Assembly: GCA_045539425.1 (NCBI GenBank)
Contig: JAZQFH010000036.1
Span: 1-64,000, forward strand
DNA: 64,000 bases
Direction: 5' to 3'
Origin: RUG14871 sp045539425
Lineage (GTDB): Bacteria > Bacillota_I > Bacilli_A > Erysipelotrichales > Erysipelotrichaceae
A model generated the notes under the pieces. The model did no database searches, was not told the DNA's origin, and saw only the letters and a list, made by a program, of their open reading frames with translations. Each line of letters begins with the position of its first letter. Within the stretch, counting starts at the first letter, position 1. Below, piece after piece: positions 55,106-63,424 of the stretch. A program made the translations under genes and the position numbers.

Positions 55106-55873
55106 ATGGAAACAGTCGCAAAATTTGAATTCGTATCCCAAAAGCAGTATGAAGGTGATTGTCAAGCCGTTTTCGGGTATCTTCCGGAATATGAACTCAC
55201 CCTTCCCAGACGGGCAACTTCCGGTTCCGCCGGATACGATTTTGCGCTGCCGTTTGATTTGGAACTCGGACCGAAAGAGACCGTGCGCATCCCGAGCGGG
55301 ATCCGCGCAAAGATCACGGACGGCTGGGTTCTGATGATCTTCCCCCGTTCTTCCTTAGGCTTTAAATACCGCCTGCAACTGGACAATACGGTGGGGATCA
55401 TCGATGCCGATTACTATCACGCCGATAACGAAGGACACATCATCATCAAAGTGACCAACCACTCCGACAAGACGCTCTCTTTAAAGAAAGGCGACCGCTT
55501 TGTCCAGGGTATCTTTCTGTCCTTTGGCATCACGGAAGATGATGACGCTTCCGCCAGACGCACCGGAGGCTTCGGTTCCACCAATACCAGACAGTTTATC
55601 CTGAGTCGCCAGTCCAATCCCACCACGGGATATAAATGGGAAGTCATTAACAATACACCGGAGATGATCAGCGTCAAAAGCCGCTATCTCGCCCCGGAAA
55701 ACAACAGCCTCATGGGTGCTCCGGGAACGGAAGAGTTCACCTTCACCGCTTTAAAGAGCGGCAGAGCCTCCGTCACCATTCTGTACAAACGTCCATGGGA
55801 AGAGATGTCCATTGACGAAGATATTCTGCTCTTCGATATCGCCGAAGACCTTACCATCACCCAGGTACACTGA
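55106..55873 (+). CDS. dut: Fusion: dUTPase plus chagasin-type (I42) cysteine protease inhibitor domain
   Basis: 255 residues in one frame. Residues 30-159 hold all five trimeric dUTPase motifs: I ATSGSAGYDF (37-46), II PRSSLG (80-85), III GIIDADYYH (97-105), IV KKGDRFVQ (128-135), V RRTGGFGST (151-159). So dUTP hydrolysis looks intact. Directly after motif V, residues ~160-255 match the chagasin inhibitor family: NPTTGYKW (171-178), GAPGTEEFTF (204-213) and YKRPWEE (227-233), the three loops that enter a papain-like active site. No internal SD or start separates them. No signal peptide. First gene of a four-gene operon. Family knowledge gives each half; the joint function is unknown. Confidence 0.88.
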   Translation: METVAKFEFVSQKQYEGDCQAVFGYLPEYELTLPRRATSGSAGYDFALPFDLELGPKETVRIPSGIRAKITDGWVLMIFPRSSLGFKYRLQLDNTVGIIDADYYHADNEGHIIIKVTNHSDKTLSLKKGDRFVQGIFLSFGITEDDDASARRTGGFGSTNTRQFILSRQSNPTTGYKWEVINNTPEMISVKSRYLAPENNSLMGAPGTEEFTFTALKSGRASVTILYKRPWEEMSIDEDILLFDIAEDLTITQVH

Positions 55874-55878
55874 AACAT

Positions 55879-56970
55879 ATGAAAAATATATCCGTACTCA
55901 TTAAACCCGCATCCTCCCTGTGCAATCTGCGTTGCAGATACTGCTTTTATATTGACGAAAGTGAAAAGCGCGAAGAAGCTTCGCACGGCGTCATGAGCGA
56001 AGAAATGACCGACCGCCTGATCGAACGAATCGCGGAAGCCTTAGAGCAGAACGGGATTGCCAACATCTCTTTCCAGGGCGGAGAGCCGACCGTTGCGGGA
56101 CTGGATTATTTCCGTCATTTTGTTTCTAAAATGCAGGAATACCCGCAGATCGAAGTGCACTATTCCCTGCAGACCAACGGCACCCTCTTAAATGAAGAGT
56201 GGGCAGCCTTTTTTGCCGAACACCGTTTCCTGATCGGTGTCTCTTTGGACGGCTATGAATCCAACATGAACGATTTCCGCTATGACATTCAGAAAAAAGG
56301 TGTCTACACCAAAGTCATGCGGGGAATCGATTATCTCGAAAAAGCCAACGTGGAACACAACATTCTGACCGTTGTCACCAAGAATCTGGCCAGACACGGC
56401 AAGGCTCTAGTGGAATTCTACCGCTCGCATAAATTCCGCTATGTCCAATTGATTCCGTGCCTCCCACCGTTAGATGCCACCCAGGAGGATGACATGTCTC
56501 TGACCCCGGAACTATACGATACCTTCTATCTGGACTTCTTCCGTGAGTGGAAGAAGCTCGTGCTCAAAGGGGAAGTCATCAGCGTCAACCTGTTTGAAAA
56601 TCTGATGAGCATGCTGTACGGCTATCCGCCGTACCAGTGCGGCATGCTTGGCAAATGCATCCCGCAGTATGTGATTGAGTCAAACGGTGACGTCTATCCC
56701 TGCGACTTCTACTGCCTGGATGAATACCGCCTCGGAAACATTCAGAAGTCCTCCTTTGAAGAACTGAGAGGCAATGCAGGGACATTTTTAGTTACTTCCG
56801 CATGCACGAAAAAGCCGTGTGAGAGCTGCCGTTTTGTCAACATGTGCAACGGCGGCTGCCGCAGACAGAATGTCTGCTATCTCAATGAGGACACCTGCGC
56901 GTATCAGAAAGTGTTATTGAAGATACTTCCGGAACTCTACGAATTATTACAGCGAAAGAAAGTACAGTAG
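55879..56970 (+). CDS. Radical SAM/SPASM enzyme, anaerobic sulfatase-maturase-like
   Basis: 363 residues. Radical SAM cluster C15, C19, C22 in CNLRCRYCFYIDES, GGEPT, then SLDGY and a C-terminal SPASM region with the auxiliary-cluster cysteines CGMLGKC, CDFYC, C..KPCESCRF, CNGGC. This is the anSME layout (formylglycine formation in sulfatases from Cys or Ser). No sulfatase with the C/S-x-P-x-R target motif is in the window; the LtaS-like protein uses Thr and is not a target. It starts 5 bp after the dUTPase fusion. It could instead modify another peptide. Confidence 0.88.
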   Translation: MKNISVLIKPASSLCNLRCRYCFYIDESEKREEASHGVMSEEMTDRLIERIAEALEQNGIANISFQGGEPTVAGLDYFRHFVSKMQEYPQIEVHYSLQTNGTLLNEEWAAFFAEHRFLIGVSLDGYESNMNDFRYDIQKKGVYTKVMRGIDYLEKANVEHNILTVVTKNLARHGKALVEFYRSHKFRYVQLIPCLPPLDATQEDDMSLTPELYDTFYLDFFREWKKLVLKGEVISVNLFENLMSMLYGYPPYQCGMLGKCIPQYVIESNGDVYPCDFYCLDEYRLGNIQKSSFEELRGNAGTFLVTSACTKKPCESCRFVNMCNGGCRRQNVCYLNEDTCAYQKVLLKILPELYELLQRKKVQ

Positions 56971-56981
56971 GAGGCAACGCG

Positions 56982-57659
56982 ATGCAGAACATTAAAGCAA
57001 TTCTGTTTGATTATGATAATACCCTGTCCAACCGTTATGCCTCTGCTTACGGAACATACGATGAGATGCTTTCGGAATTTCATCCGGAACTCGCGAAAGA
57101 TTCCATCTACCGTGAAGCCTTACTGCAGGACTTAATGACGTTTGACCAGTTCGGAAACGTGGCCACGGAGTACTGCCTCGAGCGTCTGCGCAAGAAACAT
57201 CACGTGGATATTCCGCTTGAAGATCCCTATCACTGGTGGACCTATCACCATCCCAATCATGCGACGATCTGGGAGGATACAATTCCGACACTCGAAGAGC
57301 TGAAAAAACGCTGCTACCGTTTCGGCATCCTTTCCAACGGCAACTCCGAAGGACAGCGTCTGAAAATCGAGCGCTCCGCCAATCTTCAGGACTATTTTGA
57401 GATGATCCTGATTTCGGGAGATGTGGGCATTCATAAACCCGATATCCGCATCTTTCAGCTGGCCGCGGAAAGAATGGGTCTGAAGCCGGAAGAGTGTGCC
57501 TATGTCGGAGACACGTACGGAAATGACATCCTGGGCGCCCATAATGCCGGCATGTTGCCGATCTGGATGTGGGTGGATGACGTATCGCGCCCGATGCAGG
57601 CAGATGTATTGCGTATCCGGAAAATGAGCGATCTGCTTTCGGTCTTTGAGGAGAAATGA
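56982..57659 (+). CDS. HAD-superfamily hydrolase (type IA)
   Basis: 225-residue phosphatase of the subclass I HAD fold with a helical cap. Motif I DYDNTLSN (nucleophile Asp and the second Asp), motif II ILSNGN, motif III Lys in GIHKPD, motif IV VGDTYGNDILGA. The layout is like YjjG/PhoE-type nucleotidases. Given its operon with a dUTPase, a nucleotide monophosphate substrate is plausible but not shown. AGGAGG SD; 11 bp after the radical SAM gene. Confidence 0.88.
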   Translation: MQNIKAILFDYDNTLSNRYASAYGTYDEMLSEFHPELAKDSIYREALLQDLMTFDQFGNVATEYCLERLRKKHHVDIPLEDPYHWWTYHHPNHATIWEDTIPTLEELKKRCYRFGILSNGNSEGQRLKIERSANLQDYFEMILISGDVGIHKPDIRIFQLAAERMGLKPEECAYVGDTYGNDILGAHNAGMLPIWMWVDDVSRPMQADVLRIRKMSDLLSVFEEK

Positions 57660-57661
57660 GA

Positions 57662-58390
57662 ATGAATATCGCTTTCTTTGATATTGACGGCACACTGGCC
57701 AACGGACTGGATGTCCCCCTCAGTGCACAGCTCGCCTTAAAACAGCTCAGAAGAAACGGAACGCTGGTGTTCATCTGCACCGGACGCCCGATCAATTACG
57801 TAAAGGAGTATTTCGGAGAATATGCGGACGGATACATCTGTTTTAACGGCCGTTATGCCGAACTGGACGGGAAGATTCTCTATGATGAGCCTTTAACCAA
57901 AGAGGAGCTGAGCACCCTGTTGAAGCGCCTGAATGCGCTTAGTGCCGGTTACAGTTTCTTTAACAACACGCGCATCTATGATGGCGGCTGGATTGAAGGA
58001 AGCTATATCACCTTCCCGGAGAATTCCCAACCGGTCTATAACTACAACGTCCACTTCACCGACTTCGATCACTACCGCAGAATTGAAGAAGACATGAAGG
58101 ATCTTGTCGTCTACAATCCGCACGGAACCATGTTACACGCGGACGCAACGATCATCGGCAAGGACAAGGGAACCGCCATTACCATTGTCTTAGAAAAGCT
58201 GCAGATTCCCTCTGAGAATGCCTATGCGTTCGGGGACGGTTCCAATGATATCAGCATGCTCACTGCCGTCGCTCACGGCATCGCGATGGGGAACGGCCTT
58301 CCGGAAGTAAAAAAAGTTGCTGAATACGTTACGGACGCCATCAATCAGGACGGGATCCGCAATGCCCTTCAGCACTATCATTTAATATAG
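57662..58390 (+). CDS. Cof-type HAD hydrolase (type IIB)
   Basis: 243 residues from ATG 57662; GAGGAG lies 8 nt upstream, whereas the ATG at 57656 is only 2 nt from it. Motif I FFDIDGTLA (Asp7, Asp9), CTGRP (motif II), Lys in GKDKGTAI, and motif IV FGDGSNDISML with GIAMGN. The cap is the C2 type of the Cof family, sugar-phosphate or FMN/PLP phosphatases. Last gene of the dUTPase operon. Its 3' end overlaps the convergent XRE gene by 50 bp. Confidence 0.88.
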   Translation: MNIAFFDIDGTLANGLDVPLSAQLALKQLRRNGTLVFICTGRPINYVKEYFGEYADGYICFNGRYAELDGKILYDEPLTKEELSTLLKRLNALSAGYSFFNNTRIYDGGWIEGSYITFPENSQPVYNYNVHFTDFDHYRRIEEDMKDLVVYNPHGTMLHADATIIGKDKGTAITIVLEKLQIPSENAYAFGDGSNDISMLTAVAHGIAMGNGLPEVKKVAEYVTDAINQDGIRNALQHYHLI

Positions 58391-59264
58391 ATTTCAGGTC
58401 TTCACGACCTGTTTTTTTTATTGCGCAGGAAGCCGTATTCCTTCGGGACTGCAGCCGTTTCTTGCGCAGCACGTACGCCTGGAAGACGACCAGGAGATAA
58501 AGAATGCAGGAAGACAAAACGGAAAGCACGTTATAGACATACTGCTCATCGTAAAGCGACCAGTTGTAATAGCTTTGATTGAATAGCGGATAAAGGCTCA
58601 GCCCCGCACTCAGTAAAACGGAAAGATAGACCATGAAACTGTTGGTATTCTGCTTTTTAAAGAAGTAAGGTGAGCTTACCGTCATAAGCAGCAGCGGTAA
58701 AAGGAAATCCCGCAGCGACTCCGTGATCAGTCCGCTGAGAGCACCGTAGCCACTGCCGTAATACAATAGGATATTGTACAGATGCCACAAAGCCTCCGGA
58801 AGAAGCCGTATTACAAGCACCGTCCCGATTAACCGCGCATCCATCACCTTATGGATGGACGCATAAATACAGTAGGAAAATAACACAAGAAAGGCAACGT
58901 CTTCCACAAGGGATAACGTGACATATGGCGCGCTTAAAAAATGCTTCGCAATACTCAGATCCATGATCAGCTTGATCAGATAGACGATCAGCAGAATGCC
59001 GTACAGGACGAGTTCCAATAGCGGATACTCCTCCAGCACTTCCGATACTTCCGGCTGTCTCTGATAGTCCTCATCCGAAAGCAGCTCATCCACGCTGATT
59101 TCAAAGTAATCCGCCATCGCCTTCAAGGTGTTCAGATCCGGATAGCGCTTTTCCATTTCGTAATTGCTGATGGCGGAACGCGTAACGAAAAGCAGTTCTG
59201 CCAGCTCCTGCTGCGTCAGCCCCTTTTCCTGTCTCAGTTCACGGATTTTCTTTCCCAGATTCAT
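58341..59264 (-). CDS. XRE-family regulator fused to a multi-pass membrane domain
   Basis: 307 residues from ATG 59264 (GAGGAAGTT SD; the codon at 59282 has none). Residues 5-62 form a helix-turn-helix: LRQEKGLTQQELAELL, VTRSAISNYEMEKRYPD, then ISVDELL. From about 75 to 290 there are about seven hydrophobic helices and few loops, then a basic and polar tail. DNA binding at the membrane in response to a membrane signal is the simplest reading. It is divergent from the three lipoprotein genes (118-bp gap), which are its likely targets. It overlaps the HAD gene tail to tail. Confidence 0.82.
   Translation of the reverse strand: MNLGKKIRELRQEKGLTQQELAELLFVTRSAISNYEMEKRYPDLNTLKAMADYFEISVDELLSDEDYQRQPEVSEVLEEYPLLELVLYGILLIVYLIKLIMDLSIAKHFLSAPYVTLSLVEDVAFLVLFSYCIYASIHKVMDARLIGTVLVIRLLPEALWHLYNILLYYGSGYGALSGLITESLRDFLLPLLLMTVSSPYFFKKQNTNSFMVYLSVLLSAGLSLYPLFNQSYYNWSLYDEQYVYNVLSVLSSCILYLLVVFQAYVLRKKRLQSRRNTASCAIKKTGREDLKSILNDSAEGHCGSRPD
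58395..58419 (+). terminator. Terminator of the dUTPase operon, inside the convergent XRE gene
   Basis: Stem CAGGTC / GACCTG with TTCAC loop followed by eight T. It lies within the 3' coding part of the minus-strand XRE gene. Confidence 0.75.
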
Positions 59265-59382
59265 AACTTCCTCTGACTTCATTATATCTCATATTGCGAA
59301 AGTGGAGCACAAAAGCCCGATGCGACAGATTGTGTCACGACTTCGAACCTTCTTTTCTCTGAATTGGGGTTACAATAAAAGT

Positions 59383-60327
59383 ATGAAAAAGGCATTGGCT
59401 TACTTTCTCATTCTAATCCTGTTGAGCGGGTGCGCTCCGTCTTACGTGCTGAAGGAAGATCAGATCCGTGAAGTACGGATCTCTGCGGAAAACGACACCC
59501 TTTCCTTTTCCGTCAGTAAGGAAGAAGTTCTCCCGCGGATCCGGGAAACCCTCAACCAGGGACGGGTTTCCCTAAGCAAGCACAAGTTTCCTTCTTCCGC
59601 CCATCTGTCACTTCATCTAGTGGGAGAAAGCACGGAGACGCTCTATGTCTTCAAAGACAGGGAAAACACCTTTCTGCAGACACCGGACGGACTCGTCTTC
59701 CGTATGAAGGAAACAGACGCATCCTTTCTGAATCAGCTCATCGAAAAGGAAAAGCGGGAAATCCTGCAGCACGAAGCGGAAGAGAAGATCCGGCAGTTTC
59801 TTCTGGATGATCCGAATATGCGCAGCTATCTCTGGGATAACTGGAAAGCACTGAAATGTGAGGATATCGACTGGATCAGCAGCCTGGAAGTCTGCGTGGA
59901 TGAGAAAGACATTCGCATTCTCTTAAAGAACATTGAGAACCCCTACTCTGATGCGGAATACATGATCAATGTCAGATATGTGCGGGATAACAGCGACATG
60001 GAAGCACATTATATCTCCTACTGCAATTTCGATATTGTCAGCTCCAGAACCAATGAACGTTTTGAATGCATGGGAATCACCTATGGAAATCAGGATGAAA
60101 TTCACCATGAAGCCTATATTGAACAGGAATTCTACTATCCGGATCTGATTCTGGATGAGCGTGCGCAGGCCGTATACAACAGGGATCAGACGCTTACCGT
60201 CTTTCCTGACGGCATTGAAAACCGGGATGCCTATTTCGTATTAAACAACACGGATCTCCGTTTACTGAATTCCCTGTTTCTATCAGAGAGAAATACGATC
60301 ATCCGCTTAGTGGAGGGAGAAGAATGA
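59383..60327 (+). CDS. Lipoprotein A of the three-lipoprotein operon; function unknown
   Basis: 314 residues. Lipoprotein signal peptide with lipobox LLSGC (Cys17). Start: no SD; TACAAT ends 6 nt before the ATG, so probably leaderless. The mature part has an N-terminal beta-rich module with LQTPDGLVFRM (about 108-118), a helical stretch (EKEKREILQHEAEEKIRQFL) and a second module ending near VRLVEGEE. The first module resembles the second lipoprotein's (LDAPDGYAYEI), so they are probably paralogues. Family unknown to me. Four-base overlap with the next gene. Confidence 0.75.
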   Translation: MKKALAYFLILILLSGCAPSYVLKEDQIREVRISAENDTLSFSVSKEEVLPRIRETLNQGRVSLSKHKFPSSAHLSLHLVGESTETLYVFKDRENTFLQTPDGLVFRMKETDASFLNQLIEKEKREILQHEAEEKIRQFLLDDPNMRSYLWDNWKALKCEDIDWISSLEVCVDEKDIRILLKNIENPYSDAEYMINVRYVRDNSDMEAHYISYCNFDIVSSRTNERFECMGITYGNQDEIHHEAYIEQEFYYPDLILDERAQAVYNRDQTLTVFPDGIENRDAYFVLNNTDLRLLNSLFLSERNTIIRLVEGEE

Positions 60328-61256
60328 AAAAGATACTTTTGTTAATTCTGATACTTTCAGCCGTCACGGGATGCACTGCAAAAAGCGAGAAGATTGCACT
60401 GGAAGACGTGAAAGGCGCCACCTTTGTGGCGAATGGACAGACAGAGTACGCCTATCCCGACTATCCTGATCTGATACTCAGTATCAATCATGCATTGGAA
60501 AGCAGGCGCATTACCGGCTCTGACCGCAAGAGGCTGCCGGAGGATGCCGCTTATGAAATCCGCATTGCCCTTAAGGAAGACAGGGAATTTTCCGCAGCGG
60601 TTTATCTGAAAGAAGACAGTGCTTATCTGGATGCACCGGACGGCTATGCCTATGAGATTTCCAAAGATGTCTTTACTACCATGGATGAGATCCACCAGAG
60701 TGCCCTGCGCAAAAAGGATACGCAGGAGCTGGAGCGGATGATTGCGGAAGAGATCAATCAGACGGGAGCCATTCAGGAGCTGATTGCCCACATCTACGGC
60801 ACGTATGGCGAGATCGGCCAGCCGGAGCCGGGCTTAAAAGCCAAGGTGAAGGTCACGGATGAGGAAATCGAGATCTACATTGCACCGTACCGGCATTACA
60901 TCACAGATGAGGAAGTCAAGCATTTCCGGATTCTGATTCAAAGAGATGGCGGTACTTACACGTATTATTTTCAGATCATCAATTTCTTTATTGAACACAA
61001 CGAATACTTCTATCACTATCTCGATGTAACCGACGGCGAATTCCGGTATTCCGTCCGGAGCGTCTACACGCAGGAGAGTGAAATTGCGGAACTTTTGGAA
61101 GACGGATCGTTCCTTCTTCCGGATAGCCGCTATGTCAGAAGATATTCGGAAGAAGAGATTCAGTCTCATTTAGCCCAGTTAAAAGAGATCGGAGAAAAGC
61201 TGAACAGCGCTACCCGGACTCTGGCGGAAAGGATTGCGAGAGAATATGCGTCATAA
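60324..61256 (+). CDS. Lipoprotein B of the three-lipoprotein operon; function unknown
   Basis: 310 residues. Lipobox VTGC (Cys17) after a hydrophobic leader. The ATG overlaps the previous stop (ATGA) with GGAGGG just upstream. The mature part starts with a module that shares spacing and the TPDG/APDG core with lipoprotein A (here LDAPDGYAYEI), then a helix (DTQELERMIAEEINQ), a second beta-rich module (VTDEEIEIYIAPYRHY) and a C-terminal helix with RRYSEEEIQSHL. No known catalytic motif. Confidence 0.75.
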   Translation: MKKILLLILILSAVTGCTAKSEKIALEDVKGATFVANGQTEYAYPDYPDLILSINHALESRRITGSDRKRLPEDAAYEIRIALKEDREFSAAVYLKEDSAYLDAPDGYAYEISKDVFTTMDEIHQSALRKKDTQELERMIAEEINQTGAIQELIAHIYGTYGEIGQPEPGLKAKVKVTDEEIEIYIAPYRHYITDEEVKHFRILIQRDGGTYTYYFQIINFFIEHNEYFYHYLDVTDGEFRYSVRSVYTQESEIAELLEDGSFLLPDSRYVRRYSEEEIQSHLAQLKEIGEKLNSATRTLAERIAREYAS

Positions 61257-63378
61257 AAAGATTCTGATTGTGCTGCTTATGATACTCTTTTCCCTCCCGA
61301 TCAGCGGCTGCACCAGGCCGCAGGAAGAGACGGAAGAAGTCATCCCGCCGCAGGAAGTCTATGAAGATCTGATCTTCCGCGCGTATTATCAAAGTGAACT
61401 CTGTAAACATCTGAATCAGCAGAAAACACCATCCTACGAAGCAGACGGACAGCCGTTTTCCATGTTGCAGAAGCGTACGGTACTGCTTGTTCATGAGAGG
61501 GAGGACCTCACCCAGATCCGCCTTGTCTATCCGAGCGGTGTACGCTGGCATACAGACAATGAATATCTCAGAATTGACCTGTTCAAAAACAGCGAGGAAG
61601 AGAAGATCACAATCCGCTTCCCCTTCGGCTTTATGGCCGAGTACGGAAAGGAGTACTTCGTCTATTACGATACGGTTGTCTCTGTCGACGGCAAAATCCA
61701 TCATGAACTGGATGCTGCGGGATTTCAGAAAGACAGTTATGTACTGCTGGATAAAGAGCGAAACATCGCCGTGGATGAGAGCGGAAATCCCGTCACTTTC
61801 TTTGGAGACAGCAGTCCGGAAGAGATCTATGAGTGTCTATTAAAAAGCGAGGAAATCATACGGCAGTTTTCAGAGGAAGCTCAAGCGCTGATTCAGAAAG
61901 AACTCCGGCCTATCATAAATCTGAGTTATGAAGATGCGAAAGAGCGTCTCAAACAGGAAGAGGACGCTTTCGCGGTACAGTTTAAAGACAATCTGAAACA
62001 GTTCGTCAGCGAACAGACGCAGTTTGAGGATTTTGCCAGCCGGAATTACGAAGAGATCCGCAAGATCTTCCCGCTGGAGAGAAGCGAGCTGAACTACCGC
62101 TGTCAATCCGCTTCCAACTGTTCTCTCTTACTGCTTCTTGCCCTGCCGGATGATGATCTGGATCACGCCCTGCTTCTGGGTTATGCATTCTATGATTTTC
62201 CAGGTACAACGATTGCCATGGATTTTTCCCGCTATGCGGCAGATGAGAACAGCCTCTGTGCCAAGAGCACGGAAAACCGGATGAGTATTATCGACAGGAA
62301 CTATCAGTTTTATGAGGTTGCTTTGGGATACGAAGACAGAACGCTTTATGTTCCCTACACCAGCAGGGTCGCTGAATTGCCGGAATCCCTCAATCCAAAA
62401 AAGCTCTACGACACCCTGTCAAAGCTGAATGCGGATTTACCGGATCAGACCGTCTATGCGATAGAAGAAAAGGTGTACCGTCTCCACAGGCGTACGCATA
62501 TGAAATCAGAGATGATGCTGGATCCCGAGCACAGAGTAGACAGCCGTTTTGACGCAGCTGTCATTCTCGGATTTGACAGACAGCCGCTTATGGTTCTTAG
62601 CGGTGAATACCGTATTGAGGATGATGTACTGATTGCCCAAAACGAGATCATGACCATGCGGGCCTCTTTCCAGAAGGAAAAGATCCGCAATCATGAAAAC
62701 CATAAATACCATAAGGAAAGCATGTACCGCTTCAATGAGGAAGAGAGTCTGATCCTTCAGTTCTACGGAGATCAAAAAGACAGTTATACGCATGTGGAAT
62801 GGACGGAAGTCAATCCTTCCGATAAAGAGATTTATTACTGCATCGATTCCACAGAGCCCCAAACGGAAGCGTACTACATGTCACTGCGCAGCTGGGACCC
62901 GGATTACGTCGTCACAAAAAGAAGAAAAGAAGCGAATCAGGAAGTCATTCAGTTGGAACATCGCTATGTCTATCAGGCGGAGAAACCCGTAACGGCAGGG
63001 TTCGGAGGTTCCTATACCTTCCTGGAAGCAGTGGATCTCCCCTTTTCACAGCTGAAGGGACTGAACTACCACATCGCATTCGACCAGTACGGACGGATGG
63101 AGGTATACGACAATATCAATACCGTAAGCTGTGCCCTCTTTTATGGCCGCTATGTTTATCAGGGCGATCAGATCTACCGCTTCTACGGAGACAGTGCCGA
63201 TCTCAGATACTATCAGGAAAAAGTGAGCCCGCTGTATGATCTGAGTAACCCGGTAACACTCGGCTATTTCAAACTGAATCCGGATGATACGATCCTCTTA
63301 ATGGACACCGATCAGAAACCGTTATTTGGAAGCGAAGAGCGCAGTACGCTGTATCTGTACTGGAGAATTCACGGATGA
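61246..63378 (+). CDS. Large lipoprotein C of the three-lipoprotein operon; function unknown
   Basis: 710 residues from ATG 61246 (the TTG 12 nt upstream has a poorer context). Lipobox ISGC (Cys22) after a hydrophobic segment. The mature protein shows alternating beta-rich and helical stretches with no hydrophobic helix: acidic helices around 200-270 (SYEDAKERLKQEEDAF), Tyr-rich strands toward the end (YHIAFDQYGRMEVYDN). It overlaps lipoprotein B by 11 bp. I do not recognise a family. Substrate-binding or envelope-assembly roles are possible. Confidence 0.72.
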   Translation: MRHKKILIVLLMILFSLPISGCTRPQEETEEVIPPQEVYEDLIFRAYYQSELCKHLNQQKTPSYEADGQPFSMLQKRTVLLVHEREDLTQIRLVYPSGVRWHTDNEYLRIDLFKNSEEEKITIRFPFGFMAEYGKEYFVYYDTVVSVDGKIHHELDAAGFQKDSYVLLDKERNIAVDESGNPVTFFGDSSPEEIYECLLKSEEIIRQFSEEAQALIQKELRPIINLSYEDAKERLKQEEDAFAVQFKDNLKQFVSEQTQFEDFASRNYEEIRKIFPLERSELNYRCQSASNCSLLLLLALPDDDLDHALLLGYAFYDFPGTTIAMDFSRYAADENSLCAKSTENRMSIIDRNYQFYEVALGYEDRTLYVPYTSRVAELPESLNPKKLYDTLSKLNADLPDQTVYAIEEKVYRLHRRTHMKSEMMLDPEHRVDSRFDAAVILGFDRQPLMVLSGEYRIEDDVLIAQNEIMTMRASFQKEKIRNHENHKYHKESMYRFNEEESLILQFYGDQKDSYTHVEWTEVNPSDKEIYYCIDSTEPQTEAYYMSLRSWDPDYVVTKRRKEANQEVIQLEHRYVYQAEKPVTAGFGGSYTFLEAVDLPFSQLKGLNYHIAFDQYGRMEVYDNINTVSCALFYGRYVYQGDQIYRFYGDSADLRYYQEKVSPLYDLSNPVTLGYFKLNPDDTILLMDTDQKPLFGSEERSTLYLYWRIHG

Positions 63379-63385
63379 AAAAAGA

Positions 63386-63412
63386 CGGAGGAATGATTTC
63401 ATTCCTCCGCTT
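63386..63412. terminator. Terminator between lipoprotein C and the TauE gene
   Basis: Perfect 11-bp stem CGGAGGAATGA / TCATTCCTCCG with TT loop; flanked by A's on the left and CTTT on the right, so it can serve both convergent units. Confidence 0.75.
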
Positions 63413-63424
63413 TGCGTTATCTCT

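Noticed and set aside
55106..55873. Two adjacent genes (dUTPase and inhibitor) read as one by error
   Set aside because: The frame is continuous from motif V into the first inhibitor strand, with no internal SD, start context or low-quality-looking homopolymer at the junction.
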